DNA of 64,000 nucleotides from Eremomyces bilateralis CBS 781.70 (lineage: Eukaryota > Ascomycota > Dothideomycetes > Eremomycetales > Eremomycetaceae): assembly GCF_010015585.1 (NCBI RefSeq), contig NW_022985073.1, forward strand, positions 924,923-988,922. Direction: 5' to 3'. Below, one piece after another: positions 12,705-23,185 of this stretch (positions within the stretch are counted from its first letter, which is position 1; each line of letters begins with the position of its first letter). Below the pieces are notes generated by a model, which saw only the letters and a list, made by a program, of their open reading frames with translations, made no database searches and was not told where the DNA came from. The position numbers were made by a program, and so were the translations under genes.

Positions 12705-12720
12705 ACACACACACACACAC
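12705..12720. repeat. (AC)8 microsatellite
   Basis: Eight uninterrupted AC dinucleotides in the MET22-like upstream region. Confidence 0.9.
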
Positions 12721-12920
12721 TAGCTCGTACATCGGCTTGTCACTGGGAATCGTCGGGCGTCGGGTCACCACTCACCAGTCACCAACTCCTCCCACCCCCT
12801 CTGGCCAGGTCCCCAAGATCTCAAGGTTGCCTCTTACCGGTAAATTATGCAAATAGGTCCCATCCGCGGATTTGGTTCGGTCAAATACTACACGGTGTAA
12901 GGAAATGCAAGGCTGAATTT

Positions 12921-14144
12921 ATGAGCTTCCACACCAGGTTCGCTTTCAGATTCTCCACAGTTATCATCGTCATTCTGGCGGCCACTTCTGCGCCATCAGT
13001 TTTCCATCGGTTGGCATCGATCAGTCGACAAGTCTTGCCCTCTACTGTCAAACATCCTTCACAGTCCTCTACAATGTCGTCGTCATATCCAAAAGAACTT
13101 GAAGTTGCCCTTCTGGCAGTTCAGCGAGCTTCCATTCTCACAAAACAAGTCTTCCATGCGAAATCCAAAGGAACCTTGACGAAATCCGATGCCTCTCCGG
13201 TCACCATCGGTGACTATGGAGCACAGGCCCTGATTATTTCGGCGTTGAAGCATAACTTTCCCTCTGATGAGATTGTTGCCGAAGAAGAATCAACGGATCT
13301 TCAACAGGATGCGGCCCTGAAAGATCTGGTCTGGAACCTGGTTAAAGAAACCAAACTGGATGACCCTTCCGCGGAAACCACTTTGGGAGGCTCAATCACT
13401 GATGCAGAAAGCATGTTAAATATCATCGATCAAGGCAACAGCAAGGGTGGCGGGAAGGGACGGATCTGGACTATTGACCCTATCGACGGAACCAAAGGTT
13501 TCTTACGCGGTGGGCAGTATGCTGTGTGTGTTGCCCTTATTGTGGACGGAGATGTCAAAGTGGGAGTCCTAGGATGCCCTAACCTTCCGGTCGACGATTC
13601 TGCACCCTTAGAGGGCGGCATTGGAGAGAATCAGTCCGATGCTGAGGGCAAAGGCGCCCTTGCGAGCGCCGTGAAAGGGGAAGGGTCACAGAGCCGACCT
13701 CTTGGCACCGGCAAGCTGCAGACACCGCGGAAGATCTCAGTTCAAAGCATTAGCACTCCCTCAGAAGCAGCATTCTGCGAAAGTGTGGAAGCAAACCATT
13801 CATCGCATGGAGACAACGCGAAGATTGCGAAGAAGCTCGATATCACCAAACCCAGCGTACGGATGGATTCCCAGGCGAAATACTTTTCGGTGGCGAGGGG
13901 TGCAGGTGACATTTATTTGAGGCTTCCAGTTCGAGGAGGGAACTACATCGAAAAGATCTGGGACCATGCTGCAGGTGACTTGATCACTAGGGAATCAGGA
14001 GGCACTGTCACCGATATCAGGGGCAAGAGTCTTGACTTTTCTCAGGGTCCACTCCTCACCGGAAACACGGGCGTGGTAGCAGCAGGGTCTGCCATACATG
14101 CTCAAGTGCTGAAAGTTGTTCAGGAGGTATTGAGCGTTGAATAA
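12921..14144 (+). CDS. MET22: 3'(2'),5'-bisphosphate nucleotidase (HAL2/MET22 type)
   Basis: Single exon with two plausible starts. ATG 12921 gives 407 residues beginning with an arginine- and hydrophobic-rich stretch (MSFHTRFAFRFSTVIIV). ATG 13074 gives 356 residues, close to the 357 of yeast Hal2, and has A at -3. The inositol-monophosphatase superfamily metal sites are present: the EE pair in VAEEES, WTIDPIDGTKG (Asp135, Asp138 in short-form numbering) and the C-terminal IWDHAAGDLI. The enzyme converts 3'-phosphoadenosine 5'-phosphate to AMP and is needed for sulfate assimilation; it is the lithium/sodium target in yeast. The long form could target a membrane or mitochondria (inference). 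It converges on the ribosomal protein L6 gene. Confidence 0.9.
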   Translation: MSFHTRFAFRFSTVIIVILAATSAPSVFHRLASISRQVLPSTVKHPSQSSTMSSSYPKELEVALLAVQRASILTKQVFHAKSKGTLTKSDASPVTIGDYGAQALIISALKHNFPSDEIVAEEESTDLQQDAALKDLVWNLVKETKLDDPSAETTLGGSITDAESMLNIIDQGNSKGGGKGRIWTIDPIDGTKGFLRGGQYAVCVALIVDGDVKVGVLGCPNLPVDDSAPLEGGIGENQSDAEGKGALASAVKGEGSQSRPLGTGKLQTPRKISVQSISTPSEAAFCESVEANHSSHGDNAKIAKKLDITKPSVRMDSQAKYFSVARGAGDIYLRLPVRGGNYIEKIWDHAAGDLITRESGGTVTDIRGKSLDFSQGPLLTGNTGVVAAGSAIHAQVLKVVQEVLSVE

Positions 14145-14264
14145 GGCTCAGTTGATAGTACAAGCCATCGACACCAGTCTGGCAGAAGACCAGTAGTATA
14201 CACCCGAACGCTATGCAGAACCATATTTATACAAAGACGAACAACATACCACATTTTTGGCCCC

Positions 14265-15103
14265 TTACTTAATCTTCTTCGCCTTGAGACGAATCGTCTC
14301 CCCGTTCACAAATATTCCTTTCCCTTTATATGGCTCTGGCGGCCGCCATTTCCGTATCTTCGCCGCAAATGACATGACCACCTCCTTCTCAATCCCTTCC
14401 AATAGCAATCGTGTAGGTTGGGGTGTGCTCGCTTTGACGCCTTTGGGTATTCCAAGCTCGACCGGATGAGAGAACCCAACCTTGAGGTTGACGAACTGTT
14501 GTCCTGGGTATTCTGAGGATACCGTGGTCGCGGTAGGTTCGATAGAAGAGCGGTATCCTACACCCACGAAGCGCAGAATCGCTGTGTGGCCTTCGGAGAC
14601 TCCCAATATGTGATTTTGTAGGTATGCTCGCGTGGTTCCTAGTTCTGTGAGTACTTCGCGTGAAACGGTGATGTCTGATTCCAACATACCCCACATCTCC
14701 CGTTGATGACGGACTTTGCGATCCTCGACGGATACGGTCACTGCGCCTCCGTCTTCTGACCGTTCTATCGCGACGAATGTGGGGATTTCCATGGACAATT
14801 CACCTACGCCAACTGTCAGCGATGGGATCCTCTGCCAGTATGCAGAATGCGTTGCCAACCTAATGGTCCTTTGATAACAGCATTAAATGGTTTTTCAAGG
14901 TCTGCATATTTCCCTTTCCGAAGAGTCGGTGGTAGGACATCAAATGTCACTTCTGGCGGTATTGAGAGGACCATCCCCCCGATCTTGGATTCTCTGCGCG
15001 AGGAAACTGTGAATTGGCGGACGGCGAAGGCGCGGGTTGTCGCCGCATTCTTGCAGCAGGTGGACAAGGAGCTGCCGAAAGCAGCTCGCTTGAGGATTAT
15101 CAT
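14265..15103 (-). CDS. MRPL6: Mitochondrial ribosomal protein uL6m
   Basis: Two exons, 14860..15103 and 14804-adjacent 14265..14803, with a 56-bp intron that starts GTTGGC and has GCTGAC before its acceptor; 260 residues. The joined product contains KGPLGELSMEIP and ends with EPYKGKGIFVNGETIRLK, both diagnostic of ribosomal L6. The first ~40 residues (MIILKRAAFGSSLSTCC...) are basic and serine-rich without acids, as expected of a mitochondrial presequence. Structural component of the mitochondrial large subunit. Tail-to-tail with the MET22-like gene, about 120 bp apart. Confidence 0.92.
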
Positions 15104-15600
15104 CCTAGATGTGGGTTGTAGTCTGGAGATCCACGGTTCTGAAGCGCATTTCAGACATTGAACGAGAGACTGAAGTCAATTCATGAAGTCCTTCGGAGGT
15201 TTCCGCCAAGGATTTGGTAGAGCTTCCGCCAGAGGCGATCCACCCCCGTCCGCGGATTTCACATCACTTCCACATCTGACCAATCACACGCTGATCCATT
15301 TACTTCCGCTCCGCCCATCTCCGCTCCACGCTACTTCACTCCATCAGTGAAATATCACTTGAATCTATCAACTTCCTCCTATTATATCTGGCCAGTAATC
15401 AAGTACAGAAATTGTCACTTTAATCCAACACTCACATTGCTCTGGAATGGCAATTTAATTAGACGTCTACGTCTGCATCCAGATCTTTCCCACTTCTCGG
15501 CCATGATCGCCTGGATCTCAAACTGAACAGATCCAAGGGATCTGCATATACCAATTCATGCTAACCACGCTGTAGCTGACCCAGATCAGCAGCTCTCACG
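15104..15600. other. Intergenic gap (497 bp)
   Basis: Divergent promoter between the uL6m and KAR5 genes. AT-rich in its second half. No gene-like frame or repeat seen. Confidence 0.5.
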
Positions 15601-17442
15601 ATGAAGCCGTCATGGGCCTTTCAACTTATACTCGAATCTATGGTCTGCCAGTTAGTTTGGGGTACTGGGGAGGGGATGGTGAATCAGCAGGATCAAGGTG
15701 AGATCGATACGTTTTATAGTCAATTGTAGAAGTTAACGTTTTAGATGTTATACCAATAGATACAGCTTCAAGAGATATGGTGCTCTCGAAAGCGTCGGCC
15801 ATTCTAAAGGAACTCACCGCGATGTCAAGTTGCCACAGAGAGGCGACCAAAGCGCTCTACCACTCGTGTAGTGCCCTTGGAAGTGACGAGAAATCGACGA
15901 TTAGTTCCACCAATAACTCCCCCACGCCTAACGGCCCCAAATTCCGCCCCGTCAGCGTCGATGGATTTCACAACACCTACGCACTTCGTCTCGGACTGTG
16001 CGAGATCCAGTCTGCTGGTGTTAGACTTCCGAAGCAGTGTGAACCAGTTGCCGACCCTCGGCCCTGCAGGAAAACAGGCATTGTTTCTCTCTGGTCTTAT
16101 GATTGCGATCGTGGCGAGGTAGAATTCGCTCGCCTTGAGCATGAAATGAGATGCCGGCAAGCTCTAATGGATTCCTCCGCGCATTGGACTAGTTACAGCA
16201 ACAACCGTCAAAATGCAGTGGCTCTGTGCTATTCCGCTAGGGCTAGTATCGAACATGGTATGTATAATTAAGGCGTGGAGAGCGCAGTTACAGGTCGATC
16301 GCCGAATATATTGGGAACACGTGCGCTGACTTATCATCCCTAGAGGAAACAGCGCGCCTCTTCAAGGACATGGTTGAGGATGCCCAGCAAGTTCAAGAAA
16401 GGCTTGGAATCTCTGTAAAAACCCTTCGAGATCTCAATGAACAAACGATGCGAACCAACGATTACATCATGACTGGACTCCGTCAGATCAGAAATGGAGT
16501 ACTGAGTTTCAGTGCGTCACTAGAAACTATCAAGGCGACCGTCATGCAATCTATCATGTCCATACTCCAGGAAATGCACCAAGAAGCCGAATCGGCAGCA
16601 TCGGTTGGTTGAAACTAATATTCAACTCCACATACCTAACCAGAACTTAGAATGTCCGGGAAAACGCGCAAGAAATGGACCAGTTTCAAAGGCGAGCCTC
16701 GAACCAACTAGAGCTTGTTGCATGGCAAATGGAAAAGCGCATCGCGGAGGACGCGGAATATGCTGCCCTTGTCAAAGAGTCTCAACATCAGATCGTGGCT
16801 CTTGCGAACTCCCTCAGTGGCCTTGAGGTCCGTGCCAGAGAGATGCAGATACTCATGGAGACGGGGCATGCTGCTATGGCCAATATGACCCAAGAAGCTA
16901 TCGAGGCTAGGGCGGAGCTATCTGAGATACGAACGCTGTCTCTCGAGCTCCACGATCATTTCGAATCATTTTTGCAGGTGGCTGAATACCTTAGCCAATT
17001 CCCTACCTGGCTCTCATACATTTTCCTTATTTTCCTAGCCTCAATGGCTTTCATCAGTTGCTGCATTATGGTAATTTTCCTCGGCAACAAATTCCCTACA
17101 TTACGTGCAGCCATCGTCATCAGCGGTAAGTTCGTGATTGTCAACCATCTTCACGGGTTGTCATATCAACGAGGTCAAATTGACTGACTAGAGTCAGTCC
17201 TTTTCACCACCTTATCCGGACTTACTTATGTGATGGTCTGCGCTGGACATGGCAAGTCAACTCATTAATTAGGTATTTCCACATTCTAAACTAACTCAAC
17301 CGAAGCCGGTTTCAATCTCTACACCCTGATCACTCTCACATTTGCCTGCCTACACATACCACTGACCATCGCGGGGTTGATGACCTATTTCTGGAATGAA
17401 AATGAAGATTCGGAAGAAGAACATCACGATGATCGGGTTTGA
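15601..17442 (+). CDS. KAR5: KAR5/Tht1-like nuclear fusion protein
   Basis: Six exons: 15601..15697, 15745..16257, 16344..16603, 16651..17125, 17192..17251 and 17306..17442; 513 residues. The N-terminus is signal-peptide-like. Conserved cysteines (SCHREATKALYHSC, LCEIQ, MRCRQAL) and the block SAHWTSYSNNRQNAVALC are typical of the Kar5/GEX1 family. A coiled region then leads to two C-terminal hydrophobic segments and an acidic tail. The family acts in the ER/nuclear envelope to fuse nuclei after mating. The last intron begins GCAAGT rather than GT: only the GC donor preserves the frame and the conserved AGHAGFNLYTLITL segment. All other introns are GT-AG, 47-86 bp. Retention of the gene hints at a sexual cycle. 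Confidence 0.88.
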
Positions 17443-17755
17443 ACGATATTACAAACAGCTAGAATGGCCGATAGGTACACAGAAGGAGCGAACTACTTAT
17501 GATTAAAGTAGATAATTATCTAGAAGGAAATGTTATTACATTTGAGAGGAATGCAGCCGTTCAAGCTCCATTGGGTTGATGTCCATGCCAATGAAAATGT
17601 TGAAATGTCGACCATCAGATGTGAGAAGAGTGACTTAATTCCGTCCCTCATCCATCCAAAATGCGTTCCATGCTTCCTTCCACTTCTTTTCCTCGAGCTC
17701 TATCAGCCAATCTTTAAACGCAAACCTTTCCTCCCCAATGGATAGAATCCCATCT
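17443..17755. other. Intergenic gap (313 bp)
   Basis: Sits between the 3' ends of KAR5 and the convergent relic gene. AT-rich; nothing else recognised. Confidence 0.5.
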
Positions 17756-18418
17756 TTACACCCCTTCCATCCTTCTATCGGGCCTTACATACTGATGACC
17801 ATGTACACAAATTGAGCGCCAGGGAGCCGGCTCTTTGCCTTCCTCTTGGGCAATTTTGTGGTTGATGCATTCTTCGCAAAGTAGGGTGTCCACGCAGTAA
17901 GAACACAGGTACAGCGGCGATTCTGTCCAGTTCGAAAACGATTTGTAGCACGAATCGCAGGCGGCGGAGATGTCGTCAAGGTCTTCATTCCCAGCGGACA
18001 ACTCAGCCGTCGTTTGGTCTGGGTCGACTGACTGCTCTCCATCGACGCCCGGACCTTGGAGCCCATCTGCCGATGCACTGCTATTCGCTTGGTTGACATT
18101 AGCAGTATCGTCACTCGGCCCTGCACTCTCCTCAGTGGGTTAGTCTTCCGCTGTGACGCTGGTCTCATCCTCGTCTTCATCTGCTTTATCAGGTTCTCGT
18201 ATATCCTTATCGACGATGTAGAACTGGCAGGACAAAGCGATCTGAGCATCCCTCTCTAAGCCAGGCAGACAAGCAAGGGATTTCGCCAGCATTCGAAAGC
18301 TTGGAAAATCATTCCAGCCTTCCGAGTCAGAAAGAGCCTCAACACATCCTTTGAAAATGCCGTCTAAGCTGTCTTGGAAGTCTCTTGCCGGCCCCAATTT
18401 CTTGGTCATGAGCGCCAA
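17756..18418 (-). pseudogene. C-terminal relic of a large fungal protein with ZZ-like tail
   Basis: One frame covers both parts but is broken by a TAA at 18140-18142. The upstream part (SDSEGWNDFPSFRMLAKSLA, then LPGLERDAQIALSCQFY) and the downstream cysteine module (CDSCYKSF...LYLCSYCVDTLLCEECINHK...PWRSICVHGHQYV) resemble the end of very large fungal TPR/NACHT-type proteins; that match is from memory of the family. The bulk of such a protein is missing upstream. The stop sits in GACTAAC just before CACTGAG, so a small intron removing it is possible, although no good donor is visible. A short spliced gene reaching an ATG at 18677 is therefore an alternative. I favour a truncated relic. Confidence 0.55.
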
Positions 18419-18775
18419 GGGAATGCTGGTTTGAAAAATGAAAACTCATTCTTTGCGGATAAGCAGATTGACAACTAAGAAGCAAAACCGAACTTTGCAT
18501 AGCCTTGTGGACTAATTTACATATACAACGACACATACTCGGTAGTAATATTCTGTATCGTTCGTGGGTACCAACAAGAATTTCTGTGCTTCGTATTGAG
18601 CGGAATTGAACGTCGAACATCAGAGGCAGTGGTGGGTGATCAGGAACCCCTGCAGCTGGTGCTGCTTCTGTATCCATAAGGCTGAAAAGGGGACGGCGAT
18701 GTATGCATCGGCTATTAGGGGACGTCGGATCTGGGAATAAGGAGTACTCCAGATATACTATGTAGTGGTGAATTG

Positions 18776-18783
18776 CGTACGTC
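18776..18783. repeat. Left target-site duplication (8 bp)
   Basis: CGTACGTC immediately left of the MITE, matched exactly on its right side. Confidence 0.9.
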
Positions 18784-19274
18784 TAGGGCTGGACACGAAT
18801 AAGGATTTTGGCTATTCGTATTCGACTTTTCCTCTTGAACGATTATTCGTATTCGACTAAGTTTTGAGACGTTTTATTCGTATTATTCGCGAATATTCGT
18901 AAATAATGCCAAGACTTATTCGGCAAAAGCCGAGCCAATGAATGAATGCCCAACAGTCGCGACTTTTGTTTACCCGAACACGATCTGGAGGATTTGAGCT
19001 CTAAGAGATACAAAGCATATCAATAGCGTCGAATTGATCACTCCTGACGATTCAGCAAGCCAAGTGACCCCAGCTTAAAGCTCTCTGTCGACCATCTCTC
19101 CGATGCGAGATACATGGAAATAGCTTCAGAGATAGACGAATAATTACGAATAATTACGAATAATGCGAATATTATTCGTACGAATATTAGTAAGCGGAAA
19201 TTCTAAATTTTATTCGTATTCGACTACGAATATTCGTACGAATACGAATAGTCGAATATTCGTGTCCAGCCCTA
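18784..19274. mobile_element. hAT-type MITE (non-autonomous DNA transposon)
   Basis: A complete 491-bp element. Both ends carry the same terminal inverted repeat, TAGGGCTGGACACGAATA (18 bp perfect), and 8-bp target duplications (CGTACGTC) flank it exactly. The 8-bp duplication and a terminus fitting the YARNG pattern are hAT hallmarks. The interior is AT-rich and has no transposase frame. Next to each end are clustered subterminal words such as TATTCGTATTCGAC in both orientations, which in hAT elements are candidate transposase-binding repeats. Perfect ends and duplications suggest a fairly young insertion. It lies between the relic gene and the GH43-like gene. Confidence 0.93.
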
Positions 19275-19282
19275 CGTACGTC
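19275..19282. repeat. Right target-site duplication (8 bp)
   Basis: Second exact copy of CGTACGTC, directly abutting the right terminal inverted repeat. Confidence 0.9.
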
Positions 19283-19982
19283 TTCATATTTGGGAGGTAA
19301 GGACAACACCGAGGATACGGTAGATATTAAATATAACGATGATCGTGAGGACCTGGGGAGTGGAAATCCCTTGAGGCTATATTATGGATAATGCAGAACT
19401 GAAAGTCGACCAAAGACCAGCTCAGCTCAACTCAACTCAACTCAACTCAACTCACTCCTCTCATCCCTCCCTCATTGATTTCATTTTGATGCATTGATCA
19501 AATCGTACCTGGTCGTACTTCTAGTTCACGGCAATCCGAATCACTGGACTAAATCCGACACGAGTAAGATATTCCATTGCTTTCAGACATGTATTCGAAG
19601 GTTGAACGGCTCAGATCCGGCAATGAGGACGTGTTAGAAAAGGCCATTGAAGCAGATATCATGGTAACACACTCATGAGTACACTATTCGTATAACTATG
19701 AGATTTCTCTGATTTATCGGAGAACCTATGAAATGACGCACTATTGTCCTCCGATTGGTGGCCATGAACCAGGACGTGATGTGAGGACGGGGTCGTTTTA
19801 ATTTCTTGCGTATGATTTATTGGTTACATTCAATATCGTTATACTTCCATTTCATTCCGTTTAGTCTATTTGATGAAATTCTCCGCCAGTTCCAAATCGT
19901 ACTATTTTCATATAATGGCTCTCCACACATTCGATGTGCTTCGCCTGTGTGAACTCCACGCAGCTGGTCCACCCAACAGATC
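19283..19982. promoter_or_regulatory. Upstream region of GH43-like gene
   Basis: Seven hundred bases between the MITE and the GH43-like start. Contains the CTCAA pentanucleotide run and otherwise only short frames. Confidence 0.45.
19421..19454. repeat. (CTCAA)n pentanucleotide repeat
   Basis: Five perfect CTCAA units with imperfect CTCAG and CTCAC units at the ends, upstream of the GH43-like gene. Confidence 0.85.
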
Positions 19983-21125
19983 ATGACGATGCAGTTCAGA
20001 ATCTTGTGCATGCTGCTCACTGTCGCTGGATTGTCATCTTACATCAGAGGAGTCCTAGGCGGCAGCAACGGGCTGGAAAGCCGTCAGGCTGCATCTAACT
20101 TTGCTGGCTACCTAATCAGCACCTTTTCGGATCCGAATCCAAAGGTTCAGTTCTACCTGTCAAACGGAAATGATCCTGGGAGCTACTCGTTCTTAAACAA
20201 AGGACGGCCTGTTTTGACATCCACTGTCGGAACCAAAGCTGTTAGGGATGTATTCTTGACCTATGATGGGAACAGAACGAAGTGGTACATCATCGCAACT
20301 GGTGAGGAGGTCTGGTATCGAATGGAGGACTTCCACTGATATGCTCCAACTGGTCAGACCTCGACATCAACGCCCGTGGTTTCTCATGGGACGTCGCTAC
20401 CAGAAGAGGCAGTCGAGGGATCGTCGTATGGTCATCAGACAATCTAGTGGATTGGTCTTCGCCTTCACTAAGAATGTAAGGGGTCCGGATTGGAATGTCT
20501 CCTTACCCAACATACGCTTACACGCACTAGTGTGGAAGATGAGACGGCTGGAATGGTGTGGGCGCCGTCCGCAGTATGGGATGATGCCACTGCGAAATTT
20601 TATGTCTTCTGGTCCTCGCGTTTCTACAACAGAAATGACCACGGGCATACTGGAGCTGCCAATCCCGACCGCATCCGATTCTCGACGACCAAGGATTTCG
20701 CAACCTTCTCTGGTGCTAAAGACTATGTGGCACCGGGAAATACACCCGTCATTGACCAGGAGTTCCAGTACTTAGGCACTCCAGGCCACTTTGCCCGATT
20801 CATCAAGGATGAAACGCAGAACCAAATGTACCAGGAAACTACCACCGGAGGCCTCTTTGGTCAGTGGACTAAGAGAGGCGGTTTCGTCAGGCCCGAGAAA
20901 CCTCGAGAGGGAGCAGCATGCTTCGCGGATAATGTAACTCCTGGTTTATATCATTTGCTTCTCGACGATTACACGCAGTATATCCCGTATGAGACGAACA
21001 ACATTAACAACCCATCTTGGCGCCCGTCGGACTACCGGAACTTTCCAAAGGGGTTGAAACATGGATCGGTCACCCCTTTGCTTAAGGCAGAATATGACTT
21101 GTTGAGGGCATGTTATCCCTCTTGA
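19983..21125 (+). CDS. Secreted GH43-like (arabinanase/arabinofuranosidase fold) protein
   Basis: Exons 19983..20301, 20358..20475 and 20531..21125; 343 residues. An N-terminal hydrophobic stretch ([14 protein letters not shown]) is a signal peptide. The fold markers of GH43-type five-bladed propellers follow: [43 protein letters not shown] and FARFIKDE. Both introns are clean GT-AG and restore the middle blade. In relatives I know, the blade motif reads VWAP followed by an acidic residue; here it is VWAPSA, so a residue important for the acid-base machinery may be lost. Plausible roles are plant-arabinan or fungal-wall-associated sugar hydrolysis, or binding only. The region ends with a simple C-terminus and no carbohydrate-binding module. 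Confidence 0.8.
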
Positions 21126-21609
21126 GATGCCGCACGGAGATAGGGGGAGTGGGGGGTGGGGTTAAATAGCTTAGGTGTCATGGGCCCAAACCACGAAGGA
21201 TTTGGTAAGCTGGTAACGCTGATGAATTGCTAAAGAGAAAGGAAAAGATCTCTCTTACTGCGATCTGCTATTTACATCTGTGGGCGAACGGTCTACCTAT
21301 CCCTTCTGCCTTAGGCCGCAAGGCCACAACACACAGACTGGGCGAAGCCCAAGACTGTCACATTAGGAGCCAACTAGAATGGTGATTGTGGTGAACCTAG
21401 CGATCTTGATGTTCGAGGAATGTTTCGAAAGCAGATATTCGTCAATATACATACATATTCACGCTAAATTCAAATCCTCCCAGTCGCCCTAATGATCCTC
21501 TAGCTGAAACGCCGTGCTGGGAGGTATTCGACTCCGCATACCGACAGCAGATCACAAAAACATTTTGGAACTCTAACGTCCCTATCGTGGATTTTCGATA
21601 AACACACAT
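21126..21609. other. Intergenic gap (484 bp)
   Basis: Between the 3' ends of two convergent genes. A short GGGGAGTGGGGGGTGGGG run sits just after the GH43-like stop. Nothing else recognised. Confidence 0.5.
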
Positions 21610-22470
21610 TTAACCCCGGCCGTTAGAACCATGCCCTGCTCCCTGATACCCAGTGTCGTAATGGAATTGCTCTTCGGGGACTTGATATACGCCCAAGTCT
21701 AGGCTGTTTTCGCCCGCCCCTGCCTTCTTGGCGCTGAAGGGAGTACGCAGAGTACTCTTCGTCCCCTCGTGTTGCGCCGAGTTATGGGAATTCGAGGGTG
21801 ATGAGCGCGGCGATGATGATGTTTCGAATACCGTCTCCCCATGCAGCGCGCCCGGTTGCAGGGGCTTTCTATCGAGGTCTTGCATCGGATTATATTTCCC
21901 AAGGCGATTGGATCGGCGGAAGACATGGATATCAAGCAACATGGCTGCCAGCGTTGATGTACTACGGCATATTGTTAGACCTAGGCTGGATAGAAACCTC
22001 ATGGGGTTTCAAACTCAAGAGAGTGGCATTTGGGAGAACACGTACAATCCGGTCAAGGCGAACGTGAAGAGGGCTTTGTAGATCCTGCACACCATGACAC
22101 CCGCCTGCTCATGCCAGTTCTCCTTATTGCAATAATGGAACAGCGTCTGCGAGGAATACCACGACAACAGCGCGAACCCAACCACCCATATCACGAAGAG
22201 ACCGGAGTTCAGGACCAGGTTCAGCTTCGGATTTAGTCCGAAGCAGCAGTGCAAGAGCATCGTGCCCGCTAGGACGAGCACCGTGAAGAACGAGACCGCT
22301 AGTAAGAGGATAAACGTCCATGGAATGCCCCAACGGTCTCTGGAGAGGTGGTAGACGAAATAGCACATTATCGACCCCACGATGATCGACGAGATTAGCT
22401 GGGCCAGCCGCAGGAAGTGGAATGCGAATCGGGGGTAGTGCGTCGGCGGGGTTTTCGTTCGGAACGCCAT
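21610..22470 (-). CDS. MARVEL-like four-transmembrane protein
   Basis: Two exons, 22046..22470 and 21610..21961, with an 84-bp intron (donor GTACGT, branch CTAAC); 258 residues. Four hydrophobic segments are spaced as in fungal MARVEL-domain proteins: LAQLISSIIVGSIMCYF, FILLLAVSFFTVLVLAG, GLFVIWVVGFALLSW, and a last helix re-formed across the splice (ALFTFALTG joined to TSTLAAMLLDI). A cytosolic tail rich in serine, proline and charged residues follows. Function in fungi is mostly unknown; membrane-domain organisation is the family theme. Diverges from DPH2. Confidence 0.75.
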
Positions 22471-23185
22471 TTTGATGATAATGATTCAGAACAATTCAAG
22501 AAGAGAAGAAAAGACGTATGGATTAAATGAGCAACGCAGCATCCCAATGACTTATGACACGAACGAAGGTGAAGTCGATAGGAGAAACGAGGACGAGATG
22601 ACCTTCGTTCGCAGGTTATTTGTTGCACGTCTCCAAGTCCGTCGGAACCAAGGCTATCTATCTCGTGGTCTCAACTAGGCGACAGGGGCTGTTTCGTGTT
22701 CGGTTTGGGGGACGAACAGTGGCTGCAGCGGGCAGCGCGAAACCACTACGCCCCGGCCCGGCCGGTCTAGGCTCGAGGAGTTATTGGTGGCGATATCGAT
22801 GCCCCTGATCCAATAATATTGATATTTCAATCTGCATCCAAGCACTTTTCAGCTCACGCCTCAATTTCGTGTTTGATCGGGTAAACTCTTCTGTCATAGT
22901 CAAGACATCAGTAGGACATTGGATAAAAAGGTTCCGGTTCGCTGACATGTATATTGTATAGTATATTATGAACCTTGAATCTTGAATCTATTGTCCGGTG
23001 TCGAACATGGATATAGTTTCAGTTGAAATGTTGAGCTTGAGTTGAATAAACCTGAGGCAAATGGTATATTGGTGCCTAAGGCATGAAATCTGTAAGGCGC
23101 TCACATTTTCTTTCACCAAGTTTGAAAAGCCTTGTCGATCAAGAATTCATATATTACCTACGAAAATCAACTTCATTTTGCAGTC
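22471..23185. promoter_or_regulatory. Divergent promoter, MARVEL-like gene and DPH2
   Basis: About 700 bp. Includes a GC-rich block with CCCCGGCCCGGCCGG near 22752 followed by AT-rich DNA towards DPH2. No gene-like frame. Confidence 0.5.

Larger units (their letters stand above)
12454..13073. promoter_or_regulatory. Shared divergent promoter region with short repeats
   Basis: Lies between the C3HC-protein start and the inner MET22-like start. It holds a GTCACTTTGGTTAAC direct repeat (12536-12550 and 12558-12572), an (AC)8 run at 12705-12720, a repeated GGAGTAC unit near 12480 and repeated TCACCA words near 12768. The upstream in-frame ATG of MET22 (12921) also lies here. Confidence 0.5.

Noticed and set aside
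12441-12920. Extension of the MET22-like frame upstream to 12441
   Set aside because: It would overlap the start of the divergent C3HC gene and encode promoter repeats with no similarity to the family.
19421-19454. Tandem CTCAA units considered as a CRISPR-like array
   Set aside because: Units are 5 bp with no spacers, and the organism is a fungus; it is a microsatellite.
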